This document shows positions 27,537 to 36,539 of a stretch of 64,000 nt of DNA, one piece after another (positions within the stretch are counted from its first letter, which is position 1; every line of letters starts with the position of its first letter). Source of the stretch: Roseivirga sp. UBA6061 (GTDB lineage: Bacteria; Bacteroidota; Bacteroidia; Cytophagales; Cyclobacteriaceae); the NCBI GenBank assembly GCA_002427745.1, contig DIYF01000008.1, positions 1-64,000 of the forward strand. The letters are read 5' to 3'. The translations under genes and the position numbers were made by a program. The notes beneath the pieces were generated by a model that was given only the letters and a program-made list of their open reading frames with translations, had not been told where the DNA came from and searched no databases.

Positions 27537-28133
27537 ATGCCACAATTTGATATAAAGGAAGCCAATCGTCTGATTCAGGAAAGACGATCAATTTACCCTA
27601 ACATGTACTCCGAGGAAGTAGTAGATGATACTATTATCAATCAGATGCTGGAAAATGCCAACTGGGCTCCTACTCATCGATTGACAGAACCATGGAGATT
27701 TGTGGTATTTAAGGGAGCAGGGCTGAAGTCGTTGGCAAAATTCCAGTCAGAGCTATATCGGGAATTGTCTGAGAAAGCCGGAACTTTTGACGAAACCAAG
27801 TTCAATAAGCTGGCGAGTAAACCCCTGTTGGCATCTCACATTATAGCTATTGCCATGAAACGCGACCCGAAGCTTTCCGTTCCTGAGGTAGAAGAGGTAG
27901 CGGCTGTGGCGGCTGCCGTACAGAATATGTATCTGACAGCTACTGCTTACGGAATTGGCTGTTATTGGGGCTCCGGAGGCATTACCTACAAAAAGGAGGC
28001 GAATGAATTCTTCGGTCTGGGAGAAGAAGATCAGCTTTTAGGTTTTCTCTATGTGGGTAAGCCCAAAAGCGATAAATGGCCTCAGGGAAGGCGTAAGCCC
28101 ATTGCTGATAAGGTAACCTGGGTAGAGAGCTAA
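27537..28133 (+). CDS. Nitroreductase family protein
   Basis: A 198-residue FMN-dependent nitroreductase-fold protein: RLIQERRSIYPNMYSEEVVDD at the N-terminus (the RRS FMN-binding motif), NWAPTHRLTEPWRFVVF, AAVAAAVQNMYLTATAYGIGCYWGSG, and LLGFLYVGKP. It fits the YdjA-like group that uses NAD(P)H and FMN in the cytoplasm. One base separates it from the TonB receptor stop, which suggests a shared transcript, perhaps for reductive handling of the imported ligand (inference). The stop overlaps the convergent methyltransferase gene by four bases (CTAA). Confidence 0.9.
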   Translation: MPQFDIKEANRLIQERRSIYPNMYSEEVVDDTIINQMLENANWAPTHRLTEPWRFVVFKGAGLKSLAKFQSELYRELSEKAGTFDETKFNKLASKPLLASHIIAIAMKRDPKLSVPEVEEVAAVAAAVQNMYLTATAYGIGCYWGSGGITYKKEANEFFGLGEEDQLLGFLYVGKPKSDKWPQGRRKPIADKVTWVES

Positions 28134-28858
28134 AACAAAAGCTGCCACCTAAAGGCCCACATCCATCGCAGACGATACTGGTCAATGGCGGCTCTCTGCA
28201 TAATTTTTCTTAAGTCCTTTTTTCTGAATGAGCGTGCTACTGATAGTGGTGCATCGTACTTCACCATGGGAGATTTTGAAAATACTTGTGTAAGCAACTT
28301 AATGGCATAATACGCAAACCAATGCCTGTGTAAGTCATTTATGATGGTGCCTGTCCTCGCCTGACTTTTGAACTGATGAAAAATATTGATCAGCTGCTCA
28401 TCAGTAAAGTGATGTGTGAACAGAGTACAGCAGATAATGTCAAACCTTCGTTTTCGAAATTCCTCGGTAAAGATATCCTGTACCTCAAAGCTGATATTAT
28501 CGTAAGCCTTGCAGTTTTCAAGGGCATAATCAATGATATGAGGGTTTGCATCAAAACCAATCAGTTTGACTTCAACTCCCCTCTTTGCTGCCCATTTGGC
28601 AACTAAAATCATGATATCTCCACCACCACAACCCAGATCTGCAATCACCAGAGGCTGCTCATAAGTTCTGTCTGCGATTAGTTTTTGAATGCCATTGGTA
28701 GTGACAGAATTTCCTCCAAGCAAGCGATTGATTACTTCAAGCTCACGCAAGGTTTGATCAATGACTTCACCAGCGGACTCGAGGTCGTCCATGAGCTCTT
28801 CATCATATGATCTTTCCTTTAACAATGACTGTTTTTTACGAATGGAGTACCCTTTCAC
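28130..28858 (-). CDS. Class I SAM-dependent methyltransferase of the type III PKS locus
   Basis: A 242-residue protein with the SAM-binding motif I VIADLGCGGGDIMILVA (about residues 90-106), an acidic loop GFDANPHIIDYA and motif FDIICCTLFTHHF. The N-terminal ~80 residues are helical, with DLESAGEVIDQTLRELEVINRLLGG, typical of the methyltransferases that accompany bacterial type III PKS genes in Bacteroidota. Inferred role: methylation of the polyketide product. It is separated from the PKS gene by an oppositely oriented small gene. The substrate is not known. Confidence 0.85.
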   Translation of the reverse strand: MKGYSIRKKQSLLKERSYDEELMDDLESAGEVIDQTLRELEVINRLLGGNSVTTNGIQKLIADRTYEQPLVIADLGCGGGDIMILVAKWAAKRGVEVKLIGFDANPHIIDYALENCKAYDNISFEVQDIFTEEFRKRRFDIICCTLFTHHFTDEQLINIFHQFKSQARTGTIINDLHRHWFAYYAIKLLTQVFSKSPMVKYDAPLSVARSFRKKDLRKIMQRAAIDQYRLRWMWAFRWQLLF

Positions 28859-28894
28859 TAAACATAATGATTAAATTGATAGTAAATACTCCAA

Positions 28895-29359
28895 ATGATT
28901 CGAAAGCTTTTCATACTGGTTTTGTCACTCTTAAGCGGCTATATGGCCGGAGCACAGACTCAGTCCGAATCAGAAGAGGAAAAAAAGCAGCGGATTATTC
29001 TCAAGGTACTTTCGAAGTACAAAAACCCGATGAGTTATTACCCTTTGCGCAGAGACATTTTTTTGCCCAGTGAAGAAGAAATTACAAAAGATGAGATGGA
29101 GAAATCGTACCCTGAAGGGGCCAGGTCTTTAGGCCATATTGTCTTTATCTCGTCCAGTGATACAACCTACCGCAGAGAACCTTTCGTAGATGCTGATGGC
29201 GACCTGCTGGACTTGTCTCTCTTCAGGCGGAGGTACTACCCCAGCCAGAAGAGTAACAGCAGTTATTTCATAAGAAAACAACAAGCACACCTGAACCGAT
29301 ACCCTTCACTGGGAAGGTTCTTGTATTTTAACTCCCTTTATGGTACTGATACCCGTTAA
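28895..29359 (+). CDS. Hypothetical exported protein inside the PKS locus
   Basis: A 154-residue protein with signal peptide KLFILVLSLLSGYMAGAQ, then a charged QSESEEEKKQR segment and a soluble domain with tyrosine- and arginine-rich stretches (SLFRRRYYPSQKS). I recognise no family. It is divergent from the methyltransferase (36-base gap) and convergent with the PKS gene (7-base gap), so it is physically embedded in the locus but transcribed alone. A role in the pathway is not supported. Confidence 0.65.
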   Translation: MIRKLFILVLSLLSGYMAGAQTQSESEEEKKQRIILKVLSKYKNPMSYYPLRRDIFLPSEEEITKDEMEKSYPEGARSLGHIVFISSSDTTYRREPFVDADGDLLDLSLFRRRYYPSQKSNSSYFIRKQQAHLNRYPSLGRFLYFNSLYGTDTR

Positions 29360-29366
29360 GTACCTC

Positions 29367-30473
29367 TTATTTGACTTCGAATAAAACCGACTCCAGTGTG
29401 AGTCCTGGCCCGAAGGCTAAAGAAAGAATATTGTCACCCGCATTTTCTGCACTGAGGCTGTTCATTACCTCCTTCAATACAAAAAGTACGGTAGGCGAAG
29501 ACATATTCCCGTATTGTCGCAATATCTGATGGGCAAACTGATTGGAAGATTTTTCAATACCCAGCTCTTCTTCGATTACCGTCAGTATTTTTTTGCCACC
29601 AGGATGAATAGCATATTGGCTGATATCAGACTTTTGTAAACCAGATGTAAGTCTGCTTATCAGCGACCTGATGCCGTTCTGAACGAGGTTTGGAACATAA
29701 GCCGAAAGCTTCATTTCAAAGCCAAAATCACCAATATTCCAGGCCATGTCTTTTTCCCCATCAGTCAGTAGCTCGCAGTGAAAGGCTTTCGGGCTGAGTT
29801 TTGGCATTCCCGGGACCTTTGAACTTTCTCCCGACATAATCATAGCTGCAGAACCATCGCTGAAAATGGCATTGGCCAGAAGGTTATCATCATCGGTTTT
29901 ATTCTGAAAGTGAATCGTGCAAAGCTCAGTAGTTACGATCAATACATTTGCCTGTGGTTGTGACTTACAGATGGCATCAGCCGTTTTGATCGCGGTTAAG
30001 GCTGCATAACAGCCCATAAAGTTGATAGAAGTGCGTTGAATACTGGTTGCAAGCCCCAGGGATTTTACCAGATCAATGTCCAGCCCGGGTGCATACATGC
30101 CTGTGCAGCTGACTGTAATGATATGCGTGATATCCTCTGAAGCAATTTCCACCCCTTTCAGGCAGTCTTTGATCGCCTGAAGAGAGAGTTGCAGGGCGTG
30201 CGACTTGTAGAGCCGCGATCGGTCACCTGTCGTGGGAAAAGGTCTCAGGTCTTTGGAATGGGGGTAGAAACTCCAGGCCCCTGGTTTCAGGTGGGCATAA
30301 TCAGAAATAACGGAATGTCTTCTGGAGATGCCTGATGCTCTGTAAAGGGCCAGGAGTTTATTCTTTTCTGCCGACCCGAAACCATGAGCCTGCGCCATAA
30401 ACTCTGCAATTTGTCTCTGATCTATGCTGTTTTCAGGAACGGCCGTTCCTATCGATTGTATTGTGGACGTCAC
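29367..30473 (-). CDS. Type III polyketide synthase (chalcone-synthase-like)
   Basis: A 368-residue thiolase-fold enzyme. The Cys-His-Asn triad is complete: C155 in NFMGCYAALTA, H290 in YAIHPGGKKIL and N323 in YGNMSSPTVLF. The C-terminal loop reads LAFGPGLTLESVLFEV, matching the conserved GFGPG motif. Known reaction of the family: iterative decarboxylative condensation of malonyl-CoA on an acyl-CoA starter, giving pyrones, resorcinols or tetrahydroxynaphthalene. The starter and product cannot be read from the sequence. It is divergent from the UbiA gene across 51 bases containing a palindrome, and a methyltransferase and an FAD enzyme are close by. Confidence 0.93.
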   Translation of the reverse strand: MTSTIQSIGTAVPENSIDQRQIAEFMAQAHGFGSAEKNKLLALYRASGISRRHSVISDYAHLKPGAWSFYPHSKDLRPFPTTGDRSRLYKSHALQLSLQAIKDCLKGVEIASEDITHIITVSCTGMYAPGLDIDLVKSLGLATSIQRTSINFMGCYAALTAIKTADAICKSQPQANVLIVTTELCTIHFQNKTDDDNLLANAIFSDGSAAMIMSGESSKVPGMPKLSPKAFHCELLTDGEKDMAWNIGDFGFEMKLSAYVPNLVQNGIRSLISRLTSGLQKSDISQYAIHPGGKKILTVIEEELGIEKSSNQFAHQILRQYGNMSSPTVLFVLKEVMNSLSAENAGDNILSLAFGPGLTLESVLFEVK

Positions 30474-30502
30474 ATTCTATAATAGACTATTTTATTCTAA
30501 AT

Positions 30503-30523
30503 TGTTTGAACTTTATTCAAACA
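30503..30523. promoter_or_regulatory. Operator-like palindrome between PKS and UbiA genes
   Basis: TGTTTGAA-CTTTA-TTCAAACA, with perfect 8-bp arms, fills the right end of the 51-base divergent gap. Its last base is one base before the UbiA ATG (30525), so a bound protein would block both transcription and translation start. Confidence 0.55.
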
Positions 30524-30524
30524 C

Positions 30525-31424
30525 ATGCTGAAAAAGTCTAACTGGCTACACCTGCGTATTCCCTTTTCTTATTTTCTCCTGCCGGTTTACCTGTTTGGTA
30601 TTACAGTGGGGCCTAACCTGAGCGAATCGCGGCTCTTATGGATATTTGTCATACTTCATTTGTTTCTCTATCCAGCCAGTAATGGTTACAATAGTTACTT
30701 TGACAAGGACGAGAAAAGCATAGGGGGGCTTAAAAACCCGCCTCCGGTAGACAAACGTCTTTTTCATCTCTCCTTCATTTTTGATACAGTTGCTTTTGTT
30801 TTGGCTGCGTTTTTGGTCAACTGGCAGTTCACTGTAATGATTATGATATATAGTCTGGTTTCCAGGGCTTACAGTCACCCGTCTGTGCGCCTGAAGAAGT
30901 ATGCCTGGCTTAGCTGGTTTGTTGCGGGCTTTTTCCAGGGAGCCTGGGTAGTGGGGGCTGTCTTTTTAGGCTTGAATGATTTTGGCTTTGCTCATTTGCT
31001 CAAGCCTCACGTAGCTTACCCTGCCATGCTGGCTTCCGGCTTGCTTTGGGGTTCTTATCCTATGACACAGGTTTATCAGCATGAAGAGGATGCAAAACGC
31101 GGAGATTTCACACTCAGTCTCAAGCTTGGTATAAAAGGAACTTTCCTCTTTACAGGCATCTGTTTTGCCGTTGCCTCAGCTTTGTTTTATCTGTATTTCG
31201 CCAGCTTTTCTCAGGAGCGCTATGGCCAGGTATTCTTACTGGCCATGAGTCCCGTTGTGCTATATTTCAGCTGGTGGTTTCTAAAAGTGATGAGAACGGA
31301 GAGTGCCGCTGACTTCACCAATACGATGCGGCTTAATTTTCTTTCTGCTACTTGTCTGGGAGGCTTTTTTCTGTACTATTTTCTCAATTCCACAAATATC
31401 CTTTCTGTGGCAGGCCAGTACTAA
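30525..31424 (+). CDS. UbiA-family membrane prenyltransferase-like protein
   Basis: A 299-residue polytopic protein with about eight hydrophobic segments. The first acidic motif is NSYFDKDEKSIGG (canonical NDxxDxxxD, last Asp replaced by Lys). The second is QHEEDAKRGDFTLSLKLG (canonical DxxGDxxxGxxTL, first Asp not present). YSHPSVRLK is the intermediate loop. Known family chemistry: Mg-dependent transfer of a prenyl group onto an aromatic acceptor in the inner membrane. In this locus an aromatic polyketide would be the natural acceptor (inference). The motif changes leave activity uncertain. The stop overlaps the FAD gene stop by four bases. Confidence 0.85.
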   Translation: MLKKSNWLHLRIPFSYFLLPVYLFGITVGPNLSESRLLWIFVILHLFLYPASNGYNSYFDKDEKSIGGLKNPPPVDKRLFHLSFIFDTVAFVLAAFLVNWQFTVMIMIYSLVSRAYSHPSVRLKKYAWLSWFVAGFFQGAWVVGAVFLGLNDFGFAHLLKPHVAYPAMLASGLLWGSYPMTQVYQHEEDAKRGDFTLSLKLGIKGTFLFTGICFAVASALFYLYFASFSQERYGQVFLLAMSPVVLYFSWWFLKVMRTESAADFTNTMRLNFLSATCLGGFFLYYFLNSTNILSVAGQY

Positions 31425-32539
31425 AAAGGTTCACCATGCGTGCCTTTCATGATCTTCCGTGCTATCCACGGGGAGCCCTTCATCAGGCCGACTGCTATTT
31501 CTGAGGTGAGCTTTGATCCGAACAGGCGCTGTGTTTGTCTGCCTACCCAAAGCCGGTGCTTAAAAGTAGCGTTCCATTGCGCCTGATACTCTCTTTCTAC
31601 CTTGAGCCTTCTATTTTCACCGGTCTCCCTGTTTGCCATGATGATTTCCGAAAGTATTTTGGCTGAATGGATGGCCATGGCCATTCCGTTACCACAAAGT
31701 GGGGTAATAAGCCCTGCTGTATCACCACACATCAGAATGTGATTTTCGATCAGGGACTTGGGTCGGAATGAGAACTCGTTGATGACCTCAGGTTTGTCAA
31801 AAAGAAAATCGGAGTTCTCGAAAATCACCTTGAGATAAGGGTTTTTTCGGACGACTGCTTCCTCCATAGCCTCAATACTGCCATACTTTCGTAAGCTCTC
31901 TCTACTACCAAGATAGCACAGATTGAACTTATCGTCCTCTATGGCGCTGATACCACAATAGCCCCCTTCAAAGTTGTGCAGGGCAATTTTATCTTGTGGA
32001 AAGTCAGTTTTGATATGGTATTTGACCCCTATGAAGGGAGACCTTTTTTTGGCAAAGCCTCTGTCAAGCTTCTTGTCCAGTGTTCCACTCTTACCGTAGG
32101 CACCAATGACGAAATCAGCATCCCTTTTGGTTCCGGAACTACTGGTTATCTCAAATGAATTATCAAGGAACCTTACTGTGTTTACGGCTTCTTTTTCTCT
32201 CACCTCAACCCCGGCCTCCCTTGCCTTAATGGCAAGAAAATGGTCCAGAGCGTAGCGGCTGATTCCAAAACCACCCAGGTCAAGGGATAATTCATTGGAT
32301 CTCCCCTTTATAGAGGTGAATTCGAATTGTCTGATTGAAGAAGTTTTTATGTGTTCTGGAAAAAGACTTTCTTTTTTCAAAAAAGGTACTACTTCGTTGG
32401 AAATGTACTCACCACAGACTCTGTGGAAAGGATAAGTCTTTTTTTCAAAAAGCGTTACTGAGATGCCGTTCCGGGCCAATAAGATAGCATTTACCAGGCC
32501 CGCAAGCCCTCCTCCGATTATGGTAATTTTGTCGCCCAT
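31421..32539 (-). CDS. FAD-dependent oxidoreductase (geranylgeranyl-reductase/monooxygenase-like)
   Basis: A 372-residue flavoprotein starting at ATG 32539 (MGDKITIIGGGLAGLVNAILLARNG). The FAD motif GGGLAGL is at residues ~9-15, HRVCGEYIS is a GGR-type motif, DADFVIGAYGKSG is the GD-like segment, and HILMCGDTAGLITPLCGNGMA is the second FAD contact. These are the hallmarks of geranylgeranyl-reductase and PHBH-like FAD enzymes. Together with the PKS and UbiA-like genes it may reduce or hydroxylate the prenylated polyketide (inference). It converges on the UbiA gene with a 4-base stop overlap. Confidence 0.88.
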   Translation of the reverse strand: MGDKITIIGGGLAGLVNAILLARNGISVTLFEKKTYPFHRVCGEYISNEVVPFLKKESLFPEHIKTSSIRQFEFTSIKGRSNELSLDLGGFGISRYALDHFLAIKAREAGVEVREKEAVNTVRFLDNSFEITSSSGTKRDADFVIGAYGKSGTLDKKLDRGFAKKRSPFIGVKYHIKTDFPQDKIALHNFEGGYCGISAIEDDKFNLCYLGSRESLRKYGSIEAMEEAVVRKNPYLKVIFENSDFLFDKPEVINEFSFRPKSLIENHILMCGDTAGLITPLCGNGMAMAIHSAKILSEIIMANRETGENRRLKVEREYQAQWNATFKHRLWVGRQTQRLFGSKLTSEIAVGLMKGSPWIARKIMKGTHGEPF

Positions 32540-32659
32540 AAGACCCCTTTTAAAGAAGACCAAAACCGCTTACATAATATGAACAATTCACCGATTTATT
32601 TGGTCTATGTTTGAGGTCCCTTTAAAACCACTAATCAAAGTAAACCAAAAAAAAATCAC

Positions 32660-35185
32660 ATGACAAGATCTGGCAAATCCTCCTGGAGGTTTTTGCTGAG
32701 TGTAAGTATGATTGCAGTAATGCTGCTGGCATTAGGCAATCCGGCTGAAGCTCAGAGGAAAAAGAAAAAGAAGAATTCGAAAACTGAGCAGCCTGCTCAA
32801 AAACCACCCACCAAGAAACCACCTACCAAGAAAGGCGGAATGCAACCTTATAGCAAGGTAATTACAAAAGACGCGAAAACGGACGAAGGTCTTTTCCATG
32901 TTCACGAGATAAATGGAAAGTACTTTTTCGAGATAGCAGATTCGCTCATGGGCAGAGATATGCTCATGGTAACCAGAATTGCTAAAACTGCGGCCGGTAT
33001 CGGTTTCGGTGGTGGCAAAACCAATACGCAAGTCCTGAGATGGGACAAGATTGACAAGAAAATTCATCTGAGAATTATTTCTTACACCATTACTGCGGCT
33101 GATAGTTTACCAATCAGCGAAGCTGTTGAGAACTCAAACTTTGCACCTATTCTGGCTTCTTTTCCTATCAAGGCATTGGCCAAAGATTCTGCCGGTGTAG
33201 TAATTGATGCGACCAATCTGCTCACCAAAGATGTGAAGCCTTTGGGTCTTCCTCAATTCAGAAGATCTCAGTACAGAGTTTCTCGTCTGGATGCTGAGCG
33301 TTCTTACGTTTCACGTGTGAGCAGTTATCCTCAGAATATCGAACTGAGACACGTAAAGACCTATTTCGCCAGTAACTCGCCTTCAAGTTCTGCTGATGGT
33401 TCTATTTCTGTTGAAATGAGTAACTCAATGATCCTGTTACCGAAAGTACCTATGCAAAGAAGGCTGGCCGACAGAAGAGTAGGCTGGTTTGCCAGAGGTA
33501 CCACCGATTACGGTCTGGACGTTCAGCAGTCTAAAACAGTCAGATACCTTGATCGCTGGAGACTGGAAGTAAGACCAGAGGACGAAGCTAAATTCCGCAG
33601 GGGAGAACTGGTTGTGCCTAAGAAGCAAATCGTTTATTATATCGACAGAGCCACTCCTAAGAAGTGGGTGCAAGCCATTAAAGATGGTGTGGAAGACTGG
33701 CAGGTAGCCTTCGAGGCGGCAGGTTTTAAAGATGCCATTATCGCTAAAGAAGCTCCGACCCCGGAGGAAGATCCTGACTGGAGTCCTGAGGATGTACGCT
33801 ATTCTGTAGTACGTTACCTGGCTTCACCTATTCCAAACGCGAACGGTCCTCACGTATCTGATCCACGTTCTGGTGAAATTCTGGAAAGTGATATTAACTG
33901 GTACCACAATGTAATGACACTCCTGAGAAGATGGTTCTTCGTTCAGACGGCTGCCATCAATCCTGATGCACAGTCATCAGAGTTTAAGGATGAGGTAATG
34001 TCGAGGCTGATTCGTTTTGTATCGTCTCACGAAGTGGGCCATACACTGGGCTTGCCGCATAACTTTGCCTCAAGTGTTGCCTACCCTGTTGATTCATTAC
34101 GTTCTGCAAGCTTTACCAAGAGAATGGGTACTGCTCCTTCCATCATGGACTATGCCCGCTTTAACTACATAGCTCAGCCTGAAGATAAGGGAGTGGCGTT
34201 GATGCCTGAAGTGGGTGAGTACGATAAATACGCAATTGCCTGGGGTTATCGCCCCATCCTGGATGCGAATTCTGCAGAAGAGGAGTTGCCGATTTTAAGA
34301 AAATGGATTGACGACAAAAAAGGCAACCCGATGTACCGTTATGGACGTCAGGGTAACCCAAATGATTACACTGCTCAAAGCGAAGATTTGGGTGACGATG
34401 CCATGAAAGCAAGTATGTATGGTATCAAAAACCTGAAGGTGATTATGAAAGGTCTTCGTGACTGGACATACACAGAAGGTGGTGACTATTCTGAGCTCAA
34501 TGAAATGTATGGAGAGGTGCAAAGCCAGTTCAACAGATACATGGGCCATGTAGGGCGCTATGTAGGTGGTGTTAAAGAGAATTACAAAAGCACCGATCAG
34601 GAAGGAGTTGTTTATACGCATGCTCCTAAAGCCAAGCAGAAAGAAGCAGTGAAGTTTATCAGTGATAACCTGTTTACTACACCTAAATGGATGCTGGATG
34701 AGGAGATTATCAACAGACTCAGAGACTACGGTACTGTTGAAGGTATGAGAGGTATGCAGGTAAGAGCCCTGAATTCTATGCTCGAGTGGAGAAAGCTTGG
34801 AAGGGTCATTGAGAACGAAGCGATGAATGGCTCTGACGCCTATGGTATCCTGGATTTGTTCACTGATGTAAGAAATGGTGTGTGGTCTGAGCTCAGAAAT
34901 GGCAGCACTATTGATACTTACAGAAGAAACCTGCAGCGCGCTCATATTGAAAGACTTGAGTTACTGATGACTGGCGAGTTGCCTCCGGTACCGGCTCAGT
35001 TCAGAAGGTTCTTCGGTCCTGGTATCGATGCGAGTCAGTCTGATATTCGTGCAGTAGTTCGCGGAGAATTGAAGACGATGCGCTCAAGAATCAGAGCGGC
35101 TGTTCCCAGAACACGTGACAGAATGAGCAAGCTTCATCTGGAAGATGCTCTAGAGAGAATTGATAACATTCTTGATCCTAAGTAA
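32660..35185 (+). CDS. Exported zinc-dependent metalloprotease (DUF5117/DUF5118 family)
   Basis: An 841-residue protein with signal peptide SVSMIAVMLLALGNPAEAQ and a basic, proline-rich linker (KKKKKNSKTEQPAQKPPTKK). The DUF5118 and DUF5117 regions follow (FHVHEINGKYFFEIADSLMGRDMLM). The metalloprotease motif HEVGHTLGLPH gives H457, E458, H461 and H467, so the extended zinc site of metzincin type is complete. SIMDYARFNY is the downstream Met-turn-like region. Members are secreted or outer-membrane peptidases of Bacteroidota with unknown substrates. A perfect terminator follows the stop. Confidence 0.92.
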   Translation: MTRSGKSSWRFLLSVSMIAVMLLALGNPAEAQRKKKKKNSKTEQPAQKPPTKKPPTKKGGMQPYSKVITKDAKTDEGLFHVHEINGKYFFEIADSLMGRDMLMVTRIAKTAAGIGFGGGKTNTQVLRWDKIDKKIHLRIISYTITAADSLPISEAVENSNFAPILASFPIKALAKDSAGVVIDATNLLTKDVKPLGLPQFRRSQYRVSRLDAERSYVSRVSSYPQNIELRHVKTYFASNSPSSSADGSISVEMSNSMILLPKVPMQRRLADRRVGWFARGTTDYGLDVQQSKTVRYLDRWRLEVRPEDEAKFRRGELVVPKKQIVYYIDRATPKKWVQAIKDGVEDWQVAFEAAGFKDAIIAKEAPTPEEDPDWSPEDVRYSVVRYLASPIPNANGPHVSDPRSGEILESDINWYHNVMTLLRRWFFVQTAAINPDAQSSEFKDEVMSRLIRFVSSHEVGHTLGLPHNFASSVAYPVDSLRSASFTKRMGTAPSIMDYARFNYIAQPEDKGVALMPEVGEYDKYAIAWGYRPILDANSAEEELPILRKWIDDKKGNPMYRYGRQGNPNDYTAQSEDLGDDAMKASMYGIKNLKVIMKGLRDWTYTEGGDYSELNEMYGEVQSQFNRYMGHVGRYVGGVKENYKSTDQEGVVYTHAPKAKQKEAVKFISDNLFTTPKWMLDEEIINRLRDYGTVEGMRGMQVRALNSMLEWRKLGRVIENEAMNGSDAYGILDLFTDVRNGVWSELRNGSTIDTYRRNLQRAHIERLELLMTGELPPVPAQFRRFFGPGIDASQSDIRAVVRGELKTMRSRIRAAVPRTRDRMSKLHLEDALERIDNILDPK

Positions 35186-35215
35186 GAGAAATAGCAATTG
35201 TTAACAGATAATGAA

Positions 35216-35242
35216 CCTCGGCTGATCAGCCGGGGTTTTTTT
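35216..35242 (+). terminator. Intrinsic terminator after the metalloprotease gene
   Basis: CCTCGGCT-GATC-AGCCGGGG, an 8-bp stem (one G-T pair), followed by seven T residues. The T-run overlaps the stop codon region of the convergent retropepsin gene at 35241. Confidence 0.9.
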
Positions 35243-36479
35243 ATAGAAGGGGTTTGAGTCTCAGCTCCTTCTGCTCCAGCTTTCCGTCACGCCTCACAAT
35301 GAGTGTCAGTACTCTTCCTCTTGGTCCACGGAAAATGGCATTGATGTCGGTAAGGCTGTAAAAGAATGCCGGCTTACCGTCTATGGCAATAATTTCATCC
35401 CCTGTTTTTAGGCCGGCTTTAACGGCTGGAGAGTCTTTAATAATGTCAGTTACAAAATAAGAGTTCAGCTCTTCACCTACAGCCAGTACATTTAATCCGG
35501 CTGAATTAAACTTAAAACTATCACTGAAACCTGTTGCTTTCTTCAGGTAGATCGCTTTTTCGTGGTAGTCGAAAATTACTCTGAACCGTGACAAAATCTC
35601 AGAGCCGACCGTACCATGTCTTGGATCTGTGTCTGGTTCATCTTTATTTCCTGTTTTGGAGACAATCCAGTTTTCAGGAAAGGAGGTGGTTACCTTCTTA
35701 AATTTGAATTTGCCCAGGTTGAACCGCTTGACTCTACCGATTTTTCCCTCAATCACCCCGACCAATGCTCTACCCAGTGTATGATCTACTGTTCTGTCAG
35801 GCAGATGAATATTATCGTGCTTGTTTGCATCCAGAAACAGAGCGCTGCTTGCCCCGGTATCTATCAGCAGTTTTACATCAGCACTCTTTGTTTTTGACTG
35901 TTTTACGCTGGCTTTTACGAAAGGCCTGAAGTTTTCCAGGGTAATAGGCACCTTTTTAAAACCTCTGGGAACCTTAAAGTCTTGTGGGTTATAGAGTTTG
36001 AGCAATTTTTTGTCATAGTCCACTTCCACAACAAAGCGATTGAATATTTCCGAGCCCAGAATTCCGTGAGCTTGTACCCCGATTACGTTTTCTATGTCAA
36101 TGAAATTCTCCTGAAGTACAAGCATGGATTGCTGCACACCGCTTACCCCCGGAAAATTGATACTCAGGTTGTTGGCCACCCAGAGGTCCGTTACCTTATT
36201 GCCATCTGCTGCATATACGGGTACCGTGCGCGCGTTGACAAGGTTGTTTTCACCAATCACCCATTTGTCGAAGACCATTCCAGATTCTGAACCGGTGTCC
36301 AGAATGAAATTAAAGGGCCCCTCTCCATTGATTTTGATGGGCACAATGATCAGGTTACTCTCCCTGATAAAACTGAGTTCCACCACCTTGGCACCATTAT
36401 CCAGGTCGAAACCCAAAGGGTTTTGCGCCAGGGTACAGACACTGAATAATGAGAATAATATGGTTGATAGATATCTCAA
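35241..36479 (-). CDS. Secreted retropepsin-like aspartic protease with PDZ domain
   Basis: A 412-residue protein starting at TTG 36479; no in-frame ATG precedes it, and the signal peptide STILFSLFSVCTLAQ starts directly there. Two DTG sites are present, ILDTGSESGMVF (~60) and LLIDTGASSALFL (~205), with flap partners GILGSEIFNRF and GTVGSEILSRF. A C-terminal PDZ domain has SPAVKAGLKTGDEIIAIDGKPAFF. It is a paralogue of the 17978 protein with the same order of parts. Likely periplasmic, substrate unknown. Confidence 0.88.
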   Translation of the reverse strand: MRYLSTILFSLFSVCTLAQNPLGFDLDNGAKVVELSFIRESNLIIVPIKINGEGPFNFILDTGSESGMVFDKWVIGENNLVNARTVPVYAADGNKVTDLWVANNLSINFPGVSGVQQSMLVLQENFIDIENVIGVQAHGILGSEIFNRFVVEVDYDKKLLKLYNPQDFKVPRGFKKVPITLENFRPFVKASVKQSKTKSADVKLLIDTGASSALFLDANKHDNIHLPDRTVDHTLGRALVGVIEGKIGRVKRFNLGKFKFKKVTTSFPENWIVSKTGNKDEPDTDPRHGTVGSEILSRFRVIFDYHEKAIYLKKATGFSDSFKFNSAGLNVLAVGEELNSYFVTDIIKDSPAVKAGLKTGDEIIAIDGKPAFFYSLTDINAIFRGPRGRVLTLIVRRDGKLEQKELRLKPLL

Positions 36480-36539
36480 TGGATTGGTGATGTAAGAGTT
36501 AGTACGAATATTAACCCCAATGGGATAACATTTTCTTAA

